Assembly (NCBI GenBank): GCA_039621445.1
Contig: CP154956.1
Location: forward strand, 37,350,553-37,414,552
Direction: 5' to 3'
Length of the DNA: 64,000 bases
Source: Euglena gracilis
Taxonomy: Eukaryota > Euglenida > Euglenophyceae > Euglenales
Shown here one piece after another: positions 23,770 through 34,260 of the stretch. Under the pieces are notes generated by a model. The model did no database searches and was not told where the DNA came from. It worked only from the letters and a program-made list of their open reading frames with translations. The stretch's first letter is position 1, and each line of letters begins with the position of its first letter. The translations under genes were made by a program, and so were the position numbers.

Positions 23770-24440
23770 GCGCCGGCAATGATGATCAGGTTTGAACATT
23801 TTGGAGGCAAATGTCATCATTTCTCCCTTATTTCCAGAACTCACCAATGATTTGGAATTGCAATGAATTTTCTTTGAAGATTTGCATATTTTGACATTTC
23901 TTTAACAATGCAAACTTTTCACCGGGTTACTGCCCTTTGGGCGGCAATGCATTCTCATGTCACTTTAAAGGGGGAGGGGAAGGGGAACTCCCAGGACCCC
24001 CAACTGGACAACCAGGGGGGGCAACAAAGGCGTACAATTGAAGGAAAAAAACAAAGGAAAATCAAAGGCGCAGCCAAAAGAATCATGCGTCAGCTTCAAA
24101 ATGGTCATTTTTCGAGAGAAACTAAGAGCAAAAATTTGATCCAAAAATCCAAAAATCACCATCAAAACACTGAAAATGGTTCCTTGTTAGCCAGTCAGGT
24201 TTCCAACCACAATTTTCTTGGTCAAAATTTCTGTTTAGAAGCACAATCTTAGGTTGGAGTCTGTGTTTCTAAACATGGGCTTTGACGTGCCGAAGCCTTT
24301 GCTTAGAAACACAAATTTTTACCAAAAGGCTTAAACAACAACTTCGACACATAATCACTAAATCACTTGGCTCATCACTTGACATCACAAGAAGGGGGAA
24401 AACTTAAAAAAAGTGCTGGAAAGTCAAGAATTTTGTGCTT
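23770..24440. other. Non-coding intron DNA
   Basis: No product recognised. It is moderately AT-rich and lies in the inferred first intron of the J-domain gene. Confidence 0.5.
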
Positions 24441-25147
24441 TGCCCTGATAAGTGCGCAGTGCTCTAATAAGTGCACCCCTGAAACTGCGTCCTTAGAATT
24501 TGCGCACCTGTGCACTTATTAGGGGGGGGGGTTATAAAGTGAGTGGGGGGGGTCGCTGAGCTCTTATCCCTTTAGGGTAAGAGCGAAGCTTGCCCCTGGC
24601 GAAACCCCCCCCCCCCCGGGTCGGGGCCACCAGGAGAACGGACGGATTATCACCATGATCCCGGCCCGGTTCCCGGAATTTTTTTTTTTCAGTCGCGAGC
24701 GACTGGATTTCTACCGGGGGGGGGGGGGAATTGGATGCCGAAAAAATTGATGGGAAAAAATTGGCGCACAGAAATCCTGCCAAATTTTTCCGGGCCTTTT
24801 TTGAAAATCCTGCCTCAAAATTTTGAAAATCACCCTTTTTCCAGTCATCTTGCATACAAAACCTGCCAATTTTTCCGGGCCGTTTTCAGGTTTGGCACCA
24901 ATTTTTTCGGCTTCCAATTTTGTCGGGTCTAATTTTATCTAGCTTCAATTCCCCCCCCCCCCCGGTAGTTTCCGAATCACCTGGGTTTGACCCCCAACTC
25001 CCCGCCAGGCCCGAGTTATTCACGCGCGAAGGGGTCCAAACTGGGTAGGATCGGCCCGCCCCCCCTGGATAAGCCCCCCCCCCTTGGACTCTGCCATTTC
25101 GGCCAAAAAATGTCAATTTTCAAAATATCTCCAAAATGAAGCCCAAT

Positions 25148-25470
25148 CAAAGGAAATGTCCGGAGACTTAATTTGAAGCCCTTGGAACGCCCCATCTACC
25201 GGTATTTTGATTTCCCCGCAACTCCCCACCTAGCCCGAGATACGGCCGTTTTCGGCGCAGATGGCCGTTTTGAACACTTTTCCCACTGTTCCGCTTCGAC
25301 CGTTTTCGGGGGGTGGGGGGGGGTCAAAAAATCGATGTTTTCAAAATTTCTCGAAAATGATGCAAAAATCAAAGGAAATGTCCGGAGACCTAAATTGAAG
25401 CCCTTGGAACGCTCTATCTACTGAAATTTTGGTTTCCCCGCAGCTCGCTGCCTAGCCTGAGATACGACCG
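25148..25470. repeat. Two tandem copies of a 223-bp repeat
   Basis: AAAGGAAATGTCCGGAGAC followed by AAGCCCTTGGAACGC occurs at about 25158 and 25373, each followed by the same sequence through a degenerate AGATACG-CCGTTTTCGG. Confidence 0.8.
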
Positions 25471-25533
25471 TTTTTCGGCCAATTTGGGCCATTTTGTACT
25501 TTTTCCACGGTTCAACTTAGCCGTTTTCGGCCA

Positions 25534-25990
25534 AAAAAGTCGAGAAAAATCGAATTTTTTTTTGCCCGAAACGATGTTTTTTTGGCCTCCCGGACCCAAA
25601 AAAACTATTTTTGAGCCGAGAATGAGCGTTTTTCGACCCGCCAGCGCCCGGGCCGCCAACCCATTGACTTTGGGTCAAAACCAGGTCAAAAAAGTCGAAA
25701 AAATCGAAAAAAAAATTTTGCCCGAAACGATTTGTTTTGGCCTCCCGGACCCGGACAAACTGTTTTTGAGCCGAAAATGAGCGTTTTTCGACCCACCAGC
25801 ACCCCGTTTTTGGCCCGAAACCAATGCACTTAGGATCATTTTCGGGTCAAAAAAGTCGAAAAAAATCGAAATTTTTTTTTGCCCGAAACGATGTGTTTTG
25901 GCCTCCCGGACCTGGAAAAGGTGTTTTTTGAGCCAAAAATGAGAGTTCCCCCCCCCCCCCCCGGCGCCCCGTTTCGGGCACAAAACACTC
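25534..25990. repeat. Three tandem copies of a roughly 160-bp repeat
   Basis: Copies begin with AAAAAGTCGAAAAAAATCGA near 25534, 25688 and 25848 and include TTGCCCGAAACGAT, GGCCTCCCGGACC and TTTTTGAGCC. Divergence between copies is moderate. Confidence 0.8.
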
Positions 25991-26959
25991 CAAAGCAAAA
26001 CTTTGACCGAAAAACCAGCGTTCTCGGAAGCTGAAGAAAGCATGAGGGGGGGCACTGGGATGGGACTGGCAGGAGGGGGGCACTGGGATGGGACTGGCAG
26101 GGGGGTTGACCCCACCGACAGAGCTTCAGGGACTTTTTGTCGAGCCCTGGAGTGGGTTCAGGGTGAAACGTAGTCAGAAACAGCAACGAATGCACCCCCA
26201 ACTGATAATCCTCCAAGGATATTATCTGGTTAGACGAAGTTGCCTACAAGGGGGGGATATGATTTGGAGAAATTTTGCTAACCGAATGTGTGATCGGTTT
26301 TAGTCAGCAACGTATTTTTGAAACACTTTTAGCGTTTAATGTGTTCTTTTTTGAGGTACTTGATCTGTGTTCCTTGCAATACTTTTGGTGACAACATGGG
26401 AAAACACTTTTTACAATGCGTGCAAAATTAGGGAGTGGGAATGCTATTTTGGCACTTTGGCAGCAGAAGGTGGGTCAGGGTTCCCAGGGAAGGATCCCTT
26501 GCATTTCAGTCAAAAGAGCTTAATGAAGAGGTCAATGAAGGGGTGGGTGCGCGCTTATTGAGAGCTCAGCACTATTCAAAACCTGGTTTGGTCTGGACCC
26601 CCCCCTCCACCAGGGGGTCCCACCCTGCAGAAAAATTTTTTCCAGCACAAAGCGCCCGAAAAAATTTTGGGCCCCAGAATTGTATTGTCGCATATTATCT
26701 GAAACATCGGCCACATGAAAAAAATTATCTTCCCCGGCGCCGGGTTTCTGGGGGGTCCTTTGTGCCATGCCATTTTGCTCAAGAAGGACAGTTCTGAGAA
26801 TTGTGTGTGCTTTCCGACCTAAAATGTGACAACGGTCTCTCCTTTGGGGGGGTGCGCACTTTTTAGGGAGGTAGTTTGGGACCCTTGGGGGGTGCGCACT
26901 TATTAGGGCACTGCGCACACTTAAGGCACTGCGCACTTATTAGGGGGGGTGGGGAGGGG

Positions 26960-27660
26960 GTCATTGCCCAAGTTGATTTCCCCCTACGTTACGTCTTGCC
27001 ATCCTTTGGGCGGGAAGGGTCAAATAATGTCAACTTCGTCCTTCCAATTGCAAACTCTTTTTTCTCAGGAATTCCATGCCCTCCTGCCCCAATGCAAAAA
27101 AGTTCATGAAAGCTTGATGGAAATTTTTGGTTTTTCTCTTTGGTCATCTTGTGTGTGGGAAATTTTTGAAAAGTCTCCCCCCCGAGAAAAAAATTTTTTT
27201 TGCTTCTTCACCACTGGCAGCAGACCCCTCCCAATCCTAATCAAACCTGAACACAACAGGTTGGTTTCCGCCAAATTGCACTGATTTCATATGGCATTGA
27301 ACCTGAAACTCAAACAAAAAAACAACACCGGGTCCTGCGGGGGACGCCCCCCCCCCCCCCCCGACCCCCCCCTTTCTACACCGATGTCTGCTGCACCTCC
27401 CTCTGTATGACTTCTGAAGTCAACCGAACCAAAGGGCATCCAAAAGTGCAGTCAACAGAAATACCCACCTTCCAATGAGTTTTGACAAACCAAACCAAGG
27501 GATTCCAAAAAATGCATTCTGCCACCTCAATATCTGTCAGTTTGGTGTTCTTGGTATGCAGCTTGTTTGGGCATCCTTGTGGCGTTCGTTTGACAGTCGT
27601 AGAAAATTTTGAGAAAGGATGTTTGGCAACAAAGTTTAAGTTCGGAAAGGGGAATGTTTT
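26960..27660. other. Non-coding intron DNA
   Basis: No recognisable product. It contains a C-run at 27345-27370. It separates the 2.5-kb element from the tyrosine-recombinase element. Confidence 0.5.
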
Positions 27661-27785
27661 GAAACCGTGTATTGGGGCTCTGGCTTCCCGCCCGAACCGG
27701 CGTTCTGGCCGGTTCGGCGCAGAATTTTGTGCGCCGAACCGGCGTCCAGAACGTCCAGAACGCCGGTTCGGGCGGGAAGCCGAAA
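27661..27785. repeat. GCCGGTTCGG-family palindrome
   Basis: Two halves with CCCGCCCGAACCGGCGTTCT and AGAACGCCGGTTCGGGCGGG face each other around TTCTGGCCGGTTCGGCGC and its complement. It lies just left of the recombinase element; another member lies just right of it (30295-30404). Confidence 0.8.
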
Positions 27786-27958
27786 TGTGGATGTCAGTTC
27801 CAGGGATCAAAACACACAGCAACATGTGGCACAGCTGACGGACTTCATTTGTGGTAGTGAGTGCGAGAGAGGGTGTAATGTGCTAGTCAAACAGGTTAGT
27901 GCCACAGCCGTGGCGAATAAACAATAGCAAATGTATTGCTGTCAGAGGGACGTTAGCA

Positions 27959-30260
27959 ATTTACTTACAATCAGGACAAACCCAGGAGCCATAGCGGGGA
28001 GGGAGCACCAACCCAGCACACCCAGCCAGGGCAAGTGACAGGAGTCGCAAACAACTTTGCGCTTCCCACCGCGGAGCCCCATGACGCCGCCACAGTTGGG
28101 GCAACGGTCCGCATCGCCCATCGGCTGCTTCAACTCCTTCGGTTCGTCCGAGATCACCGCGATTGCGGTGCGGAAGGGATTCGGAGCGTTGGACAAGTCC
28201 ACGGACAACGCCGCAGTTGGCGGCGTAGGAGGGGCGAAAACAGGGAGAGTTTATTAAAACAGAGAGGACCGGGGTGAGGGAAATTTCACACAATTTATAA
28301 ACAACTCTGTTCAGAAAACGCGAAGGCGTTATATTCGGATTTATGTTTTTTGCTAATTGTTGCCTGTACTGCGACAGGTCGTCAATTGTCAGCCTCTGCT
28401 CTTCCGGCTCCTGAGGGAAGTGAGTGTGTAAAATTGCTGACGGACGTGTTTATGACCTCCTCTGGCTTCACCGCCGGAGCATATTGGAGATGCTCAGCCG
28501 GCAGGGGATCCGCATTGGGAACAGGGACTGGTGGAGCAGCACCGCCGTCGACAATGACCTGGAGTCTATGGAACATGCATGAACGTGGTGAATCTGAGAA
28601 CCTCGTCACCCGAACTATCCACCTGTTCGACAACCGATGGCTCTTCTTTCTTCGGGTAGAGCTGGGAATGTCGGTGACACGAAGCCGCTTCCGCTAAAGG
28701 AATACGTGCATACGAGGTGAATTAAAAAATGTACACCTTTTGGAGAGCTTCCGCTACGACAAACGTCGTCCTGGGGAGCACGATAATATTTTTTCGTATT
28801 GCGTGGGCACATGCCCACAGCCTTTGCCGCCCGATGCGGCCCCAACTCGTCCACCAAAGCGGACACCACCGGACGGCGGGCCAGATCTTTGAAGACAATT
28901 GGCCGGTCAAGCACATCCCGCGCCCAATTGGCTGCCCCATGGAACGTGGCATAAGTTGCCTTGGCGGATCCTGGAATTTTGCAGATAATTTTGCAGGAGC
29001 GCCAGAACGGTATGGAGGGATCAGGGGCATCTGGCAGCAGCGCCAGCTGCCGCCGCCATGCCTCCACCCCACGAATTTTGGGATTGTCACGGGGCAGCAT
29101 CAGCTGCTCCCGGAGCAGTTTCTTGGCGTTCTGTTGATTGTACTGTGCCGCCTTTTTTTTTGTTTTGGATATTTCACCAAAACTTCTGTGACCCCCTCCC
29201 GCTCTGACGGGTGAAAACACCCCACCGTCAGCCCCCCAAAAGTCTCAGGCCTTTGGCCCAAGTTGTTGGCAATCACCAGAATATTCATCCTCTGGCTCTG
29301 CAAAAAATCCTGCCAGTTCGTCAAGTCGAAGAGCCGCAATATTTATGCCTCAGAAACTACAGGCACCTCCTCTTCTTCGGCTTTTAACTTCTCCCAAAGA
29401 GAAGCAGCGGCGAAAAAAAGCACAAAATTTTGGATACTGCGGTTGCACCGGGCAGAAAAGAGCCGACACGCAAGGGTGCCTCCCTAAACAGCGCGGCCAA
29501 TGCATTGACCATGGTGGTCAACGTCGAGGGATATCGTGAACGGTCCTGGACGTTGGCATTTGTGCAATTTCTTTTCGCTGGACGGCGGCTGCCTGTTGCT
29601 TCTCGTCACCGTGATCGAAAAGGCACGTGATTTTTACCGTCCAGAAGGCAAATGCCAACAGCCAGTCGTCCAGCAAGTCAAACGTTGCCCTACGTACAGG
29701 GCGCTCCTTAAGGGACAGGAAAGTTTTTTTTTTATTTTCTTAAGGACCGCCCCCCTTTCGGCCAAAGGGCCGACCAAGGGCCGGACTGGGACTTGAACGG
29801 GGTCCAAAATTAAAAAGTCCAAAAAACACATTTTTTTGATGATTTGGGTGGATGGGCGATGGTCCAAGGATGCCAGGAATCAGTTTTTTTTCCCCCTGAT
29901 GTCGACCTGTTCTCACCGAAGAATGCCAAATTTCTTTGCCCATTTTCCTGTATATTTTCATTGAGTGTGCTCGGACAGCGGAGTTTTTTTTTATTTTATT
30001 TGCTTAAGGACCGCCCTGCCTACGTAGTTCGCAAACCTTTTGGAAATCCCGCGCAGCTGCAAGAGCCACTATTTTTTTTGCCAGTCCACCATGGGGGCAA
30101 CTGTCGACAAATTGTCCCCAAACAAAATCTTATGGCCTTCTGCTGTTGTCCGAGGTGCGGCGGCAGCCTCAAGGCCAGCAAAGAATTCGGCTGGCGTGGG
30201 GGGTTGGGGCAGCGCACTGGTGCAAACGGTAGCAACCTGACTGGCGTACATTTAGAAGGA
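27959..30260 (-). pseudogene. Decayed tyrosine-recombinase element with C-terminal PHD-like finger
   Basis: Minus-strand fragments in three frames read as one protein. N-terminal SAM-like part: FDLLDDWLLAFAFWTVK, then DRSRYPSTLTTMVNALAALF. Catalytic box I: ANNLGQRPETFGGLTV, with the conserved Arg (about 29250). Box II: FKDLARRPVVSALVDELG (about 28880). The candidate tyrosine is in KKYYR (about 28790). At the C-terminus, CPNC, then CDSCHLPW, then GCAGLVLPPRYGSWVCPDCK and a stop at 27959 spell a PHD-type zinc finger with one frame slip at the expected His. Frameshifts and one stop (TAA about 29345) show decay, or unrecognised introns. A candidate 45-base intron runs from GTGTAC to TTTAG near 28735-28695. 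Crypton-type elements carry such recombinases. A DIRS-type origin is not excluded because no reverse transcriptase is visible. The element at 29697-30018 interrupts the N-terminal region. Confidence 0.7.
29697..30018. mobile_element. Family-1 TIR element (322 bp), 8-bp target duplication CCTACGTA
   Basis: The left end is CAGGGCGCTCCTTAAG and the right end CTTAAGGACCGCCCTG. CCTACGTA flanks it at 29689-29696 and 30019-30026. TIRs starting CAGGG plus an 8-bp duplication resemble hAT-type non-autonomous elements. It sits in the N-terminal coding part of the recombinase relic. Deleting the element and one duplication joins AAARDFQKVCEL to RRATFDLLDD in one frame. Near the right end there is a pyrimidine-rich run and CTTAAG. 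There is no coding capacity. Confidence 0.95.
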
Positions 30261-30346
30261 ATCTGCATAGAGGAGTCACAAATGACCGTGCGTCCATGAA
30301 CGCCGGTTCGTGCGGGAAGCCAGAGCCCCTTATTCACGGTTTCAAC

Positions 30347-30404
30347 AACTGTGTCCAGAACGCCGGTTCGGGCGGCAGCCCGAACCGGCGTTCTGGACAC
30401 AGTT
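30347..30404. repeat. Perfect 27-bp-arm hairpin, 4-base loop
   Basis: Arms 30347-30373 and 30378-30404 are exact complements starting AACTGTGTCCAGAACGCCGG, with loop GGCA. This is the tightest member of the GCCGGTTCGG family. Another partial arm lies at 30297-30325. Confidence 0.95.
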
Positions 30405-30474
30405 TTGTATCAGATTCCGCAAACCGGAGTTGGCATTTATTTGTGTGATCCTGATGCAGGCTTTTGCTTAGCCG

Positions 30475-30740
30475 GGTGCCTACCCCACGGGGGGGGGGTG
30501 CTAGGGGCAGGCACCTCATAGCACCCAATCCGACCCCCGGGGGGGGGGGTAGGGTTTTGGGGGGGGTGCCTGCCCATAGCAGGCACCCCCCTCCGACCCC
30601 GGCGCCGGGGGCCCGGAAAAGGCCATTTTCAATGAAAATTTTCTGGGTCCGGACCCCCTCCCCCGGGGGGGTGTGCCTGCTAGGGGCAGGCACCCCACAG
30701 CACCCACCCACCCCCTCCCCCCCCCCCGTTCGTTAAGCAC
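30475..30740. repeat. Inverted GGTGCCTGCC words with G/C runs
   Basis: GGGTGCCT, GGGGCAGGCACC, GGTGCCTGCCC and GCAGGCACCCC alternate in opposite orientations, so several hairpins can form. No gene is seen. Confidence 0.6.
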
Positions 30741-30879
30741 GAGCATGTCCTGATGCACAAACACATCCATGGCGGTTGAAACAATGTGAGAGTGAAAATT
30801 CTTGGTTTCCGCTTACCTATCACAAAGGTGCCAATGTCAAGGGCACAAAGACCCGTGGGAAGTCCCGTGGGCTGGCTGG

Positions 30880-31494
30880 AAAAAGGTGCTGGCTGGACTC
30901 CCCTGGGGGGTGGGTGCAAGGGGGAGCTGGACCTGCCACGTACCCAAAAGCCCAAATCCAGCTGGGTTGGCATTTTTCAGCCAAAATTTGGAGGTGAAAC
31001 CCTAAAAATGCCATTTTTGGCCATTTTTGACACCCTTTTTTCAAAATATTTGGCGCTTTGTGGCAAAAAAAATTTCGGTCCCACCCGGCTTTCCACTGGC
31101 CCAAACTTTTATTTCTGGTCTGCAGCCCGGCTGGGGGGTGCTGGCTTGAAAAAAGGTGTTGGCTGGCTGAAACCCCCACCTGGGGGCAGGGTGCCCTCTG
31201 GCTTAAGAAAACCCCCGCTTCGCCCGTGTTTTCAAATGCGAACCCCCCCAAATAACTTTGCAGAAGGCTTTGCAGTGCCCTAAAGCTTTGTGCCCAAATG
31301 GCTTTGCAAGGGGAAGGCCAAAAAAGGTCCGTCCAGCTAACTTCCCCCCCTTCATGGGGAAAAAAATTGATTTCTGGCATCCTTGAAACATTCATTCTCC
31401 ATCAAACCAAAATGTCAAAAAATGCGTGTTTTTCGACTTTTTAATTTTTGGGGGTCCTCAATAAAAAAAGAATCCCATCCCTTGAGGACCGCCC
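30880..31494. mobile_element. Degenerate family-2 and family-1 element remnants before exon 2
   Basis: 30880-31215 resembles the family-2 interior (CTGGCTGGA words, then GGCTTAAGAAAACCCCCGC). 31400-31494 matches a reversed family-1 end, finishing TTGAGGACCGCCCTG. Target duplications are no longer visible, so the ends are uncertain. Confidence 0.5.
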
Positions 31495-31739
31495 TGGCAA
31501 GATTTCAGGCTGGATGCAAAGTCCATGTCTGGCGAATGCAGAGCGACCTGGGAATCAACGTCCCTTGGCCTTGGGTGCCGTTGCCCCTCCCCCCCCCCCG
31601 ACCCCGCCCCACACCTTGGCCCACTGCAGGGTATGGGACTTGATCGGGGGGGTTGACTGTTTCCCCTTTGGTTGGTTACCAGCCGTTTCTGGCATGGGTT
31701 CATTTTTGCTTTGGTGTCTCGGGATTCAATGTACATCTG

Positions 31740-31868
31740 CTGCATCCAGACAAAAACCCTGGTGGCGAAGCTGCCTTCAAGAGGTTGAGACGCGCCTATG
31801 AGGTCCTGAGCGATGCCACGCTTCGAGGCAAGTACGATGCTGAGCTTCCACCCAGAGATTTTTTGAAG
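31740..31868 (+). CDS. J-domain protein, exon 2 (HPD motif and helices III-IV)
   Basis: The frame reads LHPDKNPGGEAAFKRLRR, then AYEVLSDATLRGKYDAEL, then PPRDFLK. This is the HPD loop essential for Hsp70 stimulation, helix III and helix IV, and it completes exon 1 (KKALQ joined to LHPDKNP). It ends at AAG, followed by GTTGGT, which could be a conventional donor at 31869. The acceptor is not obvious, because no AG directly precedes CTGCAT. On its own this is unmistakably a J domain; its link to exon 1 is inferred from perfect complementarity of the two halves. Confidence 0.85.
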
Positions 31869-32039
31869 GTTGGTGACCCAGGGGACAGGTGGAACCAAAT
31901 TTGATCTCAAATTGACAGACCTGGCGGTGCTGATCCCACCCCCGGATCTCTGATTCTGCTGCCAGAGCGCAAGGCCTTTGAGCGCAAGCCTCACCCAACG
32001 TCTACACGCAAGCCACACCCAGGGTTCGAGGGGAAACCC

Positions 32040-32165
32040 CCTCAAACCATGGCATTGGGAAACAAAAAAAGAAGAGGAGGATTTCTTGAGTGCAGTGATG
32101 AAAGAGGACCGGATGAACAACATGAAGATTGGTCGTGATTTCCGTTCCTGGATGGACCTCTCTCG
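32040..32165 (+). CDS. J-domain protein, probable exon 3
   Basis: One frame reads WETKKEEEDFLSAVMKEDRM, then NNMKIGRDFRSWMDL: a charged segment as expected after a J domain. It ends with a DL that can join the next charged exon, which starts DLREHQHW. A second open frame overlaps (PGGADPTPGSLILLPERKAF at 31923-31982), so either that region is an additional exon or it is part of the intron. Boundaries are not defined by a clear splice site. Confidence 0.45.
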
Positions 32166-32329
32166 TTTCTGCTGTGACACTGGCAAAACCGTTTAGACTT
32201 TGCAGGAATGGATGATCACCTGGGCTTGGCAGTCTCTTGGGTTTGGGCTGGTGGTTCTTGGGCTGAATGACGCAGCTGTGCCTCTCAGACGCAACAGCAT
32301 GGTGACACCTTGGCTGGACACAAACAACC

Positions 32330-32400
32330 GACCTCAGAGAGCACCAGCACTGGTACCAGAAACAGCAGGAGGAGATCCGCCGGCAGGAGAACAGGCTGCC
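32330..32400 (+). CDS. J-domain protein, probable coiled-coil exon 4
   Basis: The reading DLREHQHWYQKQQEEIRR, then QENRLPS is rich in Gln, Glu and Arg with a heptad-like pattern. That fits a coiled-coil shared with the later exons. Exon ends are approximate. Alternative frames here contain no recognisable pattern. Confidence 0.45.
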
Positions 32401-32539
32401 TTCTCTCCTTCACAGCTCCACAGCCCGAAGTTCTTGGATTTAGGAAAACCATTGCGGTTTGATGGGAGCCCACTAGAAGGACAGAGCCTGTTTCTTGTGG
32501 AGCACTGATTCACTGAACACCTGTGTTGACCCCTCCCCT

Positions 32540-32600
32540 CGGGGGGTGGGGGGTTTGAGGGTGGGTGGGTGGGTGGGTTGGGGATGGTAGGGGTGGGTGG
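32540..32600 (+). repeat. GGGT-repeat, G-quadruplex-prone
   Basis: The block GGGTGGGTGGGTGGGTTGGG sits in an intron, with more G runs on both sides. It could form a G-quadruplex in DNA or RNA. Confidence 0.7.
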
Positions 32601-32629
32601 GTTGCCAGGGTGGTCTTTGCGGGATGGGA

Positions 32630-34260
32630 AAGTTATTTTTCTTCGTGATGTCTGCGCTGCATCCCCTCCATTGGGGGGCCAGCCAAGGGCCAGATGAGGA
32701 CTCGCACGTCGAGAATCAAAAAAATCCGAAAAACACCTCTTTTGATGGTTTGGGTAGATGGGTGATGGACAAGGATGCCAGAAATTTTTTGCCCTGTTCT
32801 TGCCGAACAATGCCAAATTTTTCTTGCCCATTTCTCGGTGTATTTTTCATAATAGTGGATAGGCCTCCGATCGCCTGCCCTGTATTTCGTGGGTGTGCTC
32901 ACGGTGAAAACCATGAAATCGTGGGACCCAGCGCCTGTCCTGTATTTCGTGGGAGGGGGTCCCACGATATTTGTTGAAAAACCGTGGAACGTTTCGCCTG
33001 CCCTGTATTTCGTGGTATCCCTGTCCGGGACATACAGGGCAGGTGGAAAATGGCAAGGGGTAACGAGTTTTGATTCGATTCGGATGTATGAGAATATCAA
33101 ATTGGCCGCCGGTCGAAAATGGCAGATTCCACACTTCTGAAGCCATATTACCCATCAATCGAAAGCTCTTCTCATGGGCTTTTGACAGATGGCCACAGAA
33201 TTCAACCATAGTACACAGAGCTTTTATTTTCAGCGATCGCGTGTTCCGAAATTTGACATCTTAATTTGCTAAATCCCACAGCTCAGGTGTCATGTAGCAT
33301 ATCAAACGAATGCTCTCCCCAAGACCTCTCGCTTGAAACCCACAGAACTCAGCCACACTGCACAGCGCTCTGAAAATCGGCGATCGCATTTTTCGACCCT
33401 GTTTGAAAATTCGAAATTCCACTTTTCAGCTGGCATGTTGCCTATCGATCGAAAGCCCTTCTCAAGGGCTTTCAGCAGATGGCCTTAGATTTCTGCCACG
33501 CTGCATGGTATTCCATTTCAGAAAATCCCCAAAAAGAAATTATTGAACAAAAAACCCCATTCTGGCCGAAGACCCCCCAAAAACTGCAGTCACGTACTCA
33601 TGTTATATACTATGAATTTGTGGGACTCTGCGCCTGCCCTGTATTTCATGGGAGCATTCAAGCCCCAATCCGGCCCTTGGCTGGCCCTTTGGCCCAAAGG
33701 GGGGACCTTTGGACCGTCCTTTGGGGGGCGGTCCAAAGGGGGGCGGTTCTTAAGAAATAAAAGAAAACTTTTCTGCCCCTTGAGGACTGCCCTTGAAAAA
33801 CCATCATTTGCACCTCCTTTTTGAATGCTTTATGTTAAAACCACACTCTCCCAAAATACGCCCCCTGTGCATTTTCAGCAACTGTTTTTGGGCCCAATCC
33901 ACAGCGTGACTTAGTGACCCCGGGGGGCAAGCACTTTTCCCCGGCCCAAAAACCCCCACCCACCCACCAACCCAAAAGCCCACCCAAAATCGGTCAAAAA
34001 CCCTTGAAGAAAATTTCCCAGGCTGGCCTGTGGTGAACCTGGCAAGCGGACCCCAGGGCATTGAGCATTGGGCATTGGCTTGAGCCCCACTGTCCCAGTG
34101 CATTCTCTACATGTTTCGTGGGTATCCCCCTTGTTCAGCCTAAATGAGGGGGACACCGTGAAATTATCAATAATGGTGGATTAGGGGTCCGATCGCCTGC
34201 CTGGATTTCGCTGGGTGTACATCACGCAAGAAAAACGCGCGTTTTTCTTTTTTTAGGGGG
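32630..34260. repeat. Intron with element remnants and CGCCTGCCCTGTATTTC repeats
   Basis: 32630-32860 is an ageing family-1 copy (interior words GATGGTTTGGGTAGATGGG and GCCAAATTTTTCTTGCCCAT). CGCCTGCCCTGTATTTCGTG occurs near 32873, 32932 (one change), 32995 and 33629, with an inverted copy near 33040. 33110-33560 is a copy of the repeat described at 5810. 33690-33800 is a reversed family-1 end. No gene is seen. Confidence 0.65.

Larger units (their letters stand above)
24447..26945. mobile_element. 2.5-kb element with GTGCGCAGTGC-type inverted ends
   Basis: The left end reads ATAAGTGCGCAGTGCTCTAA followed by TAAGTGCACCCC. The right end (26840-26945) holds the complements CACTTATTAGG, GGCACTGCGCAC and GGGGTGCGCAC, repeated. 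These make ragged terminal inverted repeats of 40-100 bases. Inside are the tandem blocks at 25148-25470 and 25534-25990. No transposase motif is recognised. Related ends occur at 49345-49475. Confidence 0.55.

Noticed and set aside
28035-28277. Plus-strand open frames opposite the PHD-like region
   Set aside because: No recognisable motif, while the minus strand has an ordered series of Cys pairs.
30475-30740. Possible coding region with repeated GTPP-like frames
   Set aside because: It arises from alternating G and C runs with inverted GGTGCCTGCC words and lacks codon bias.
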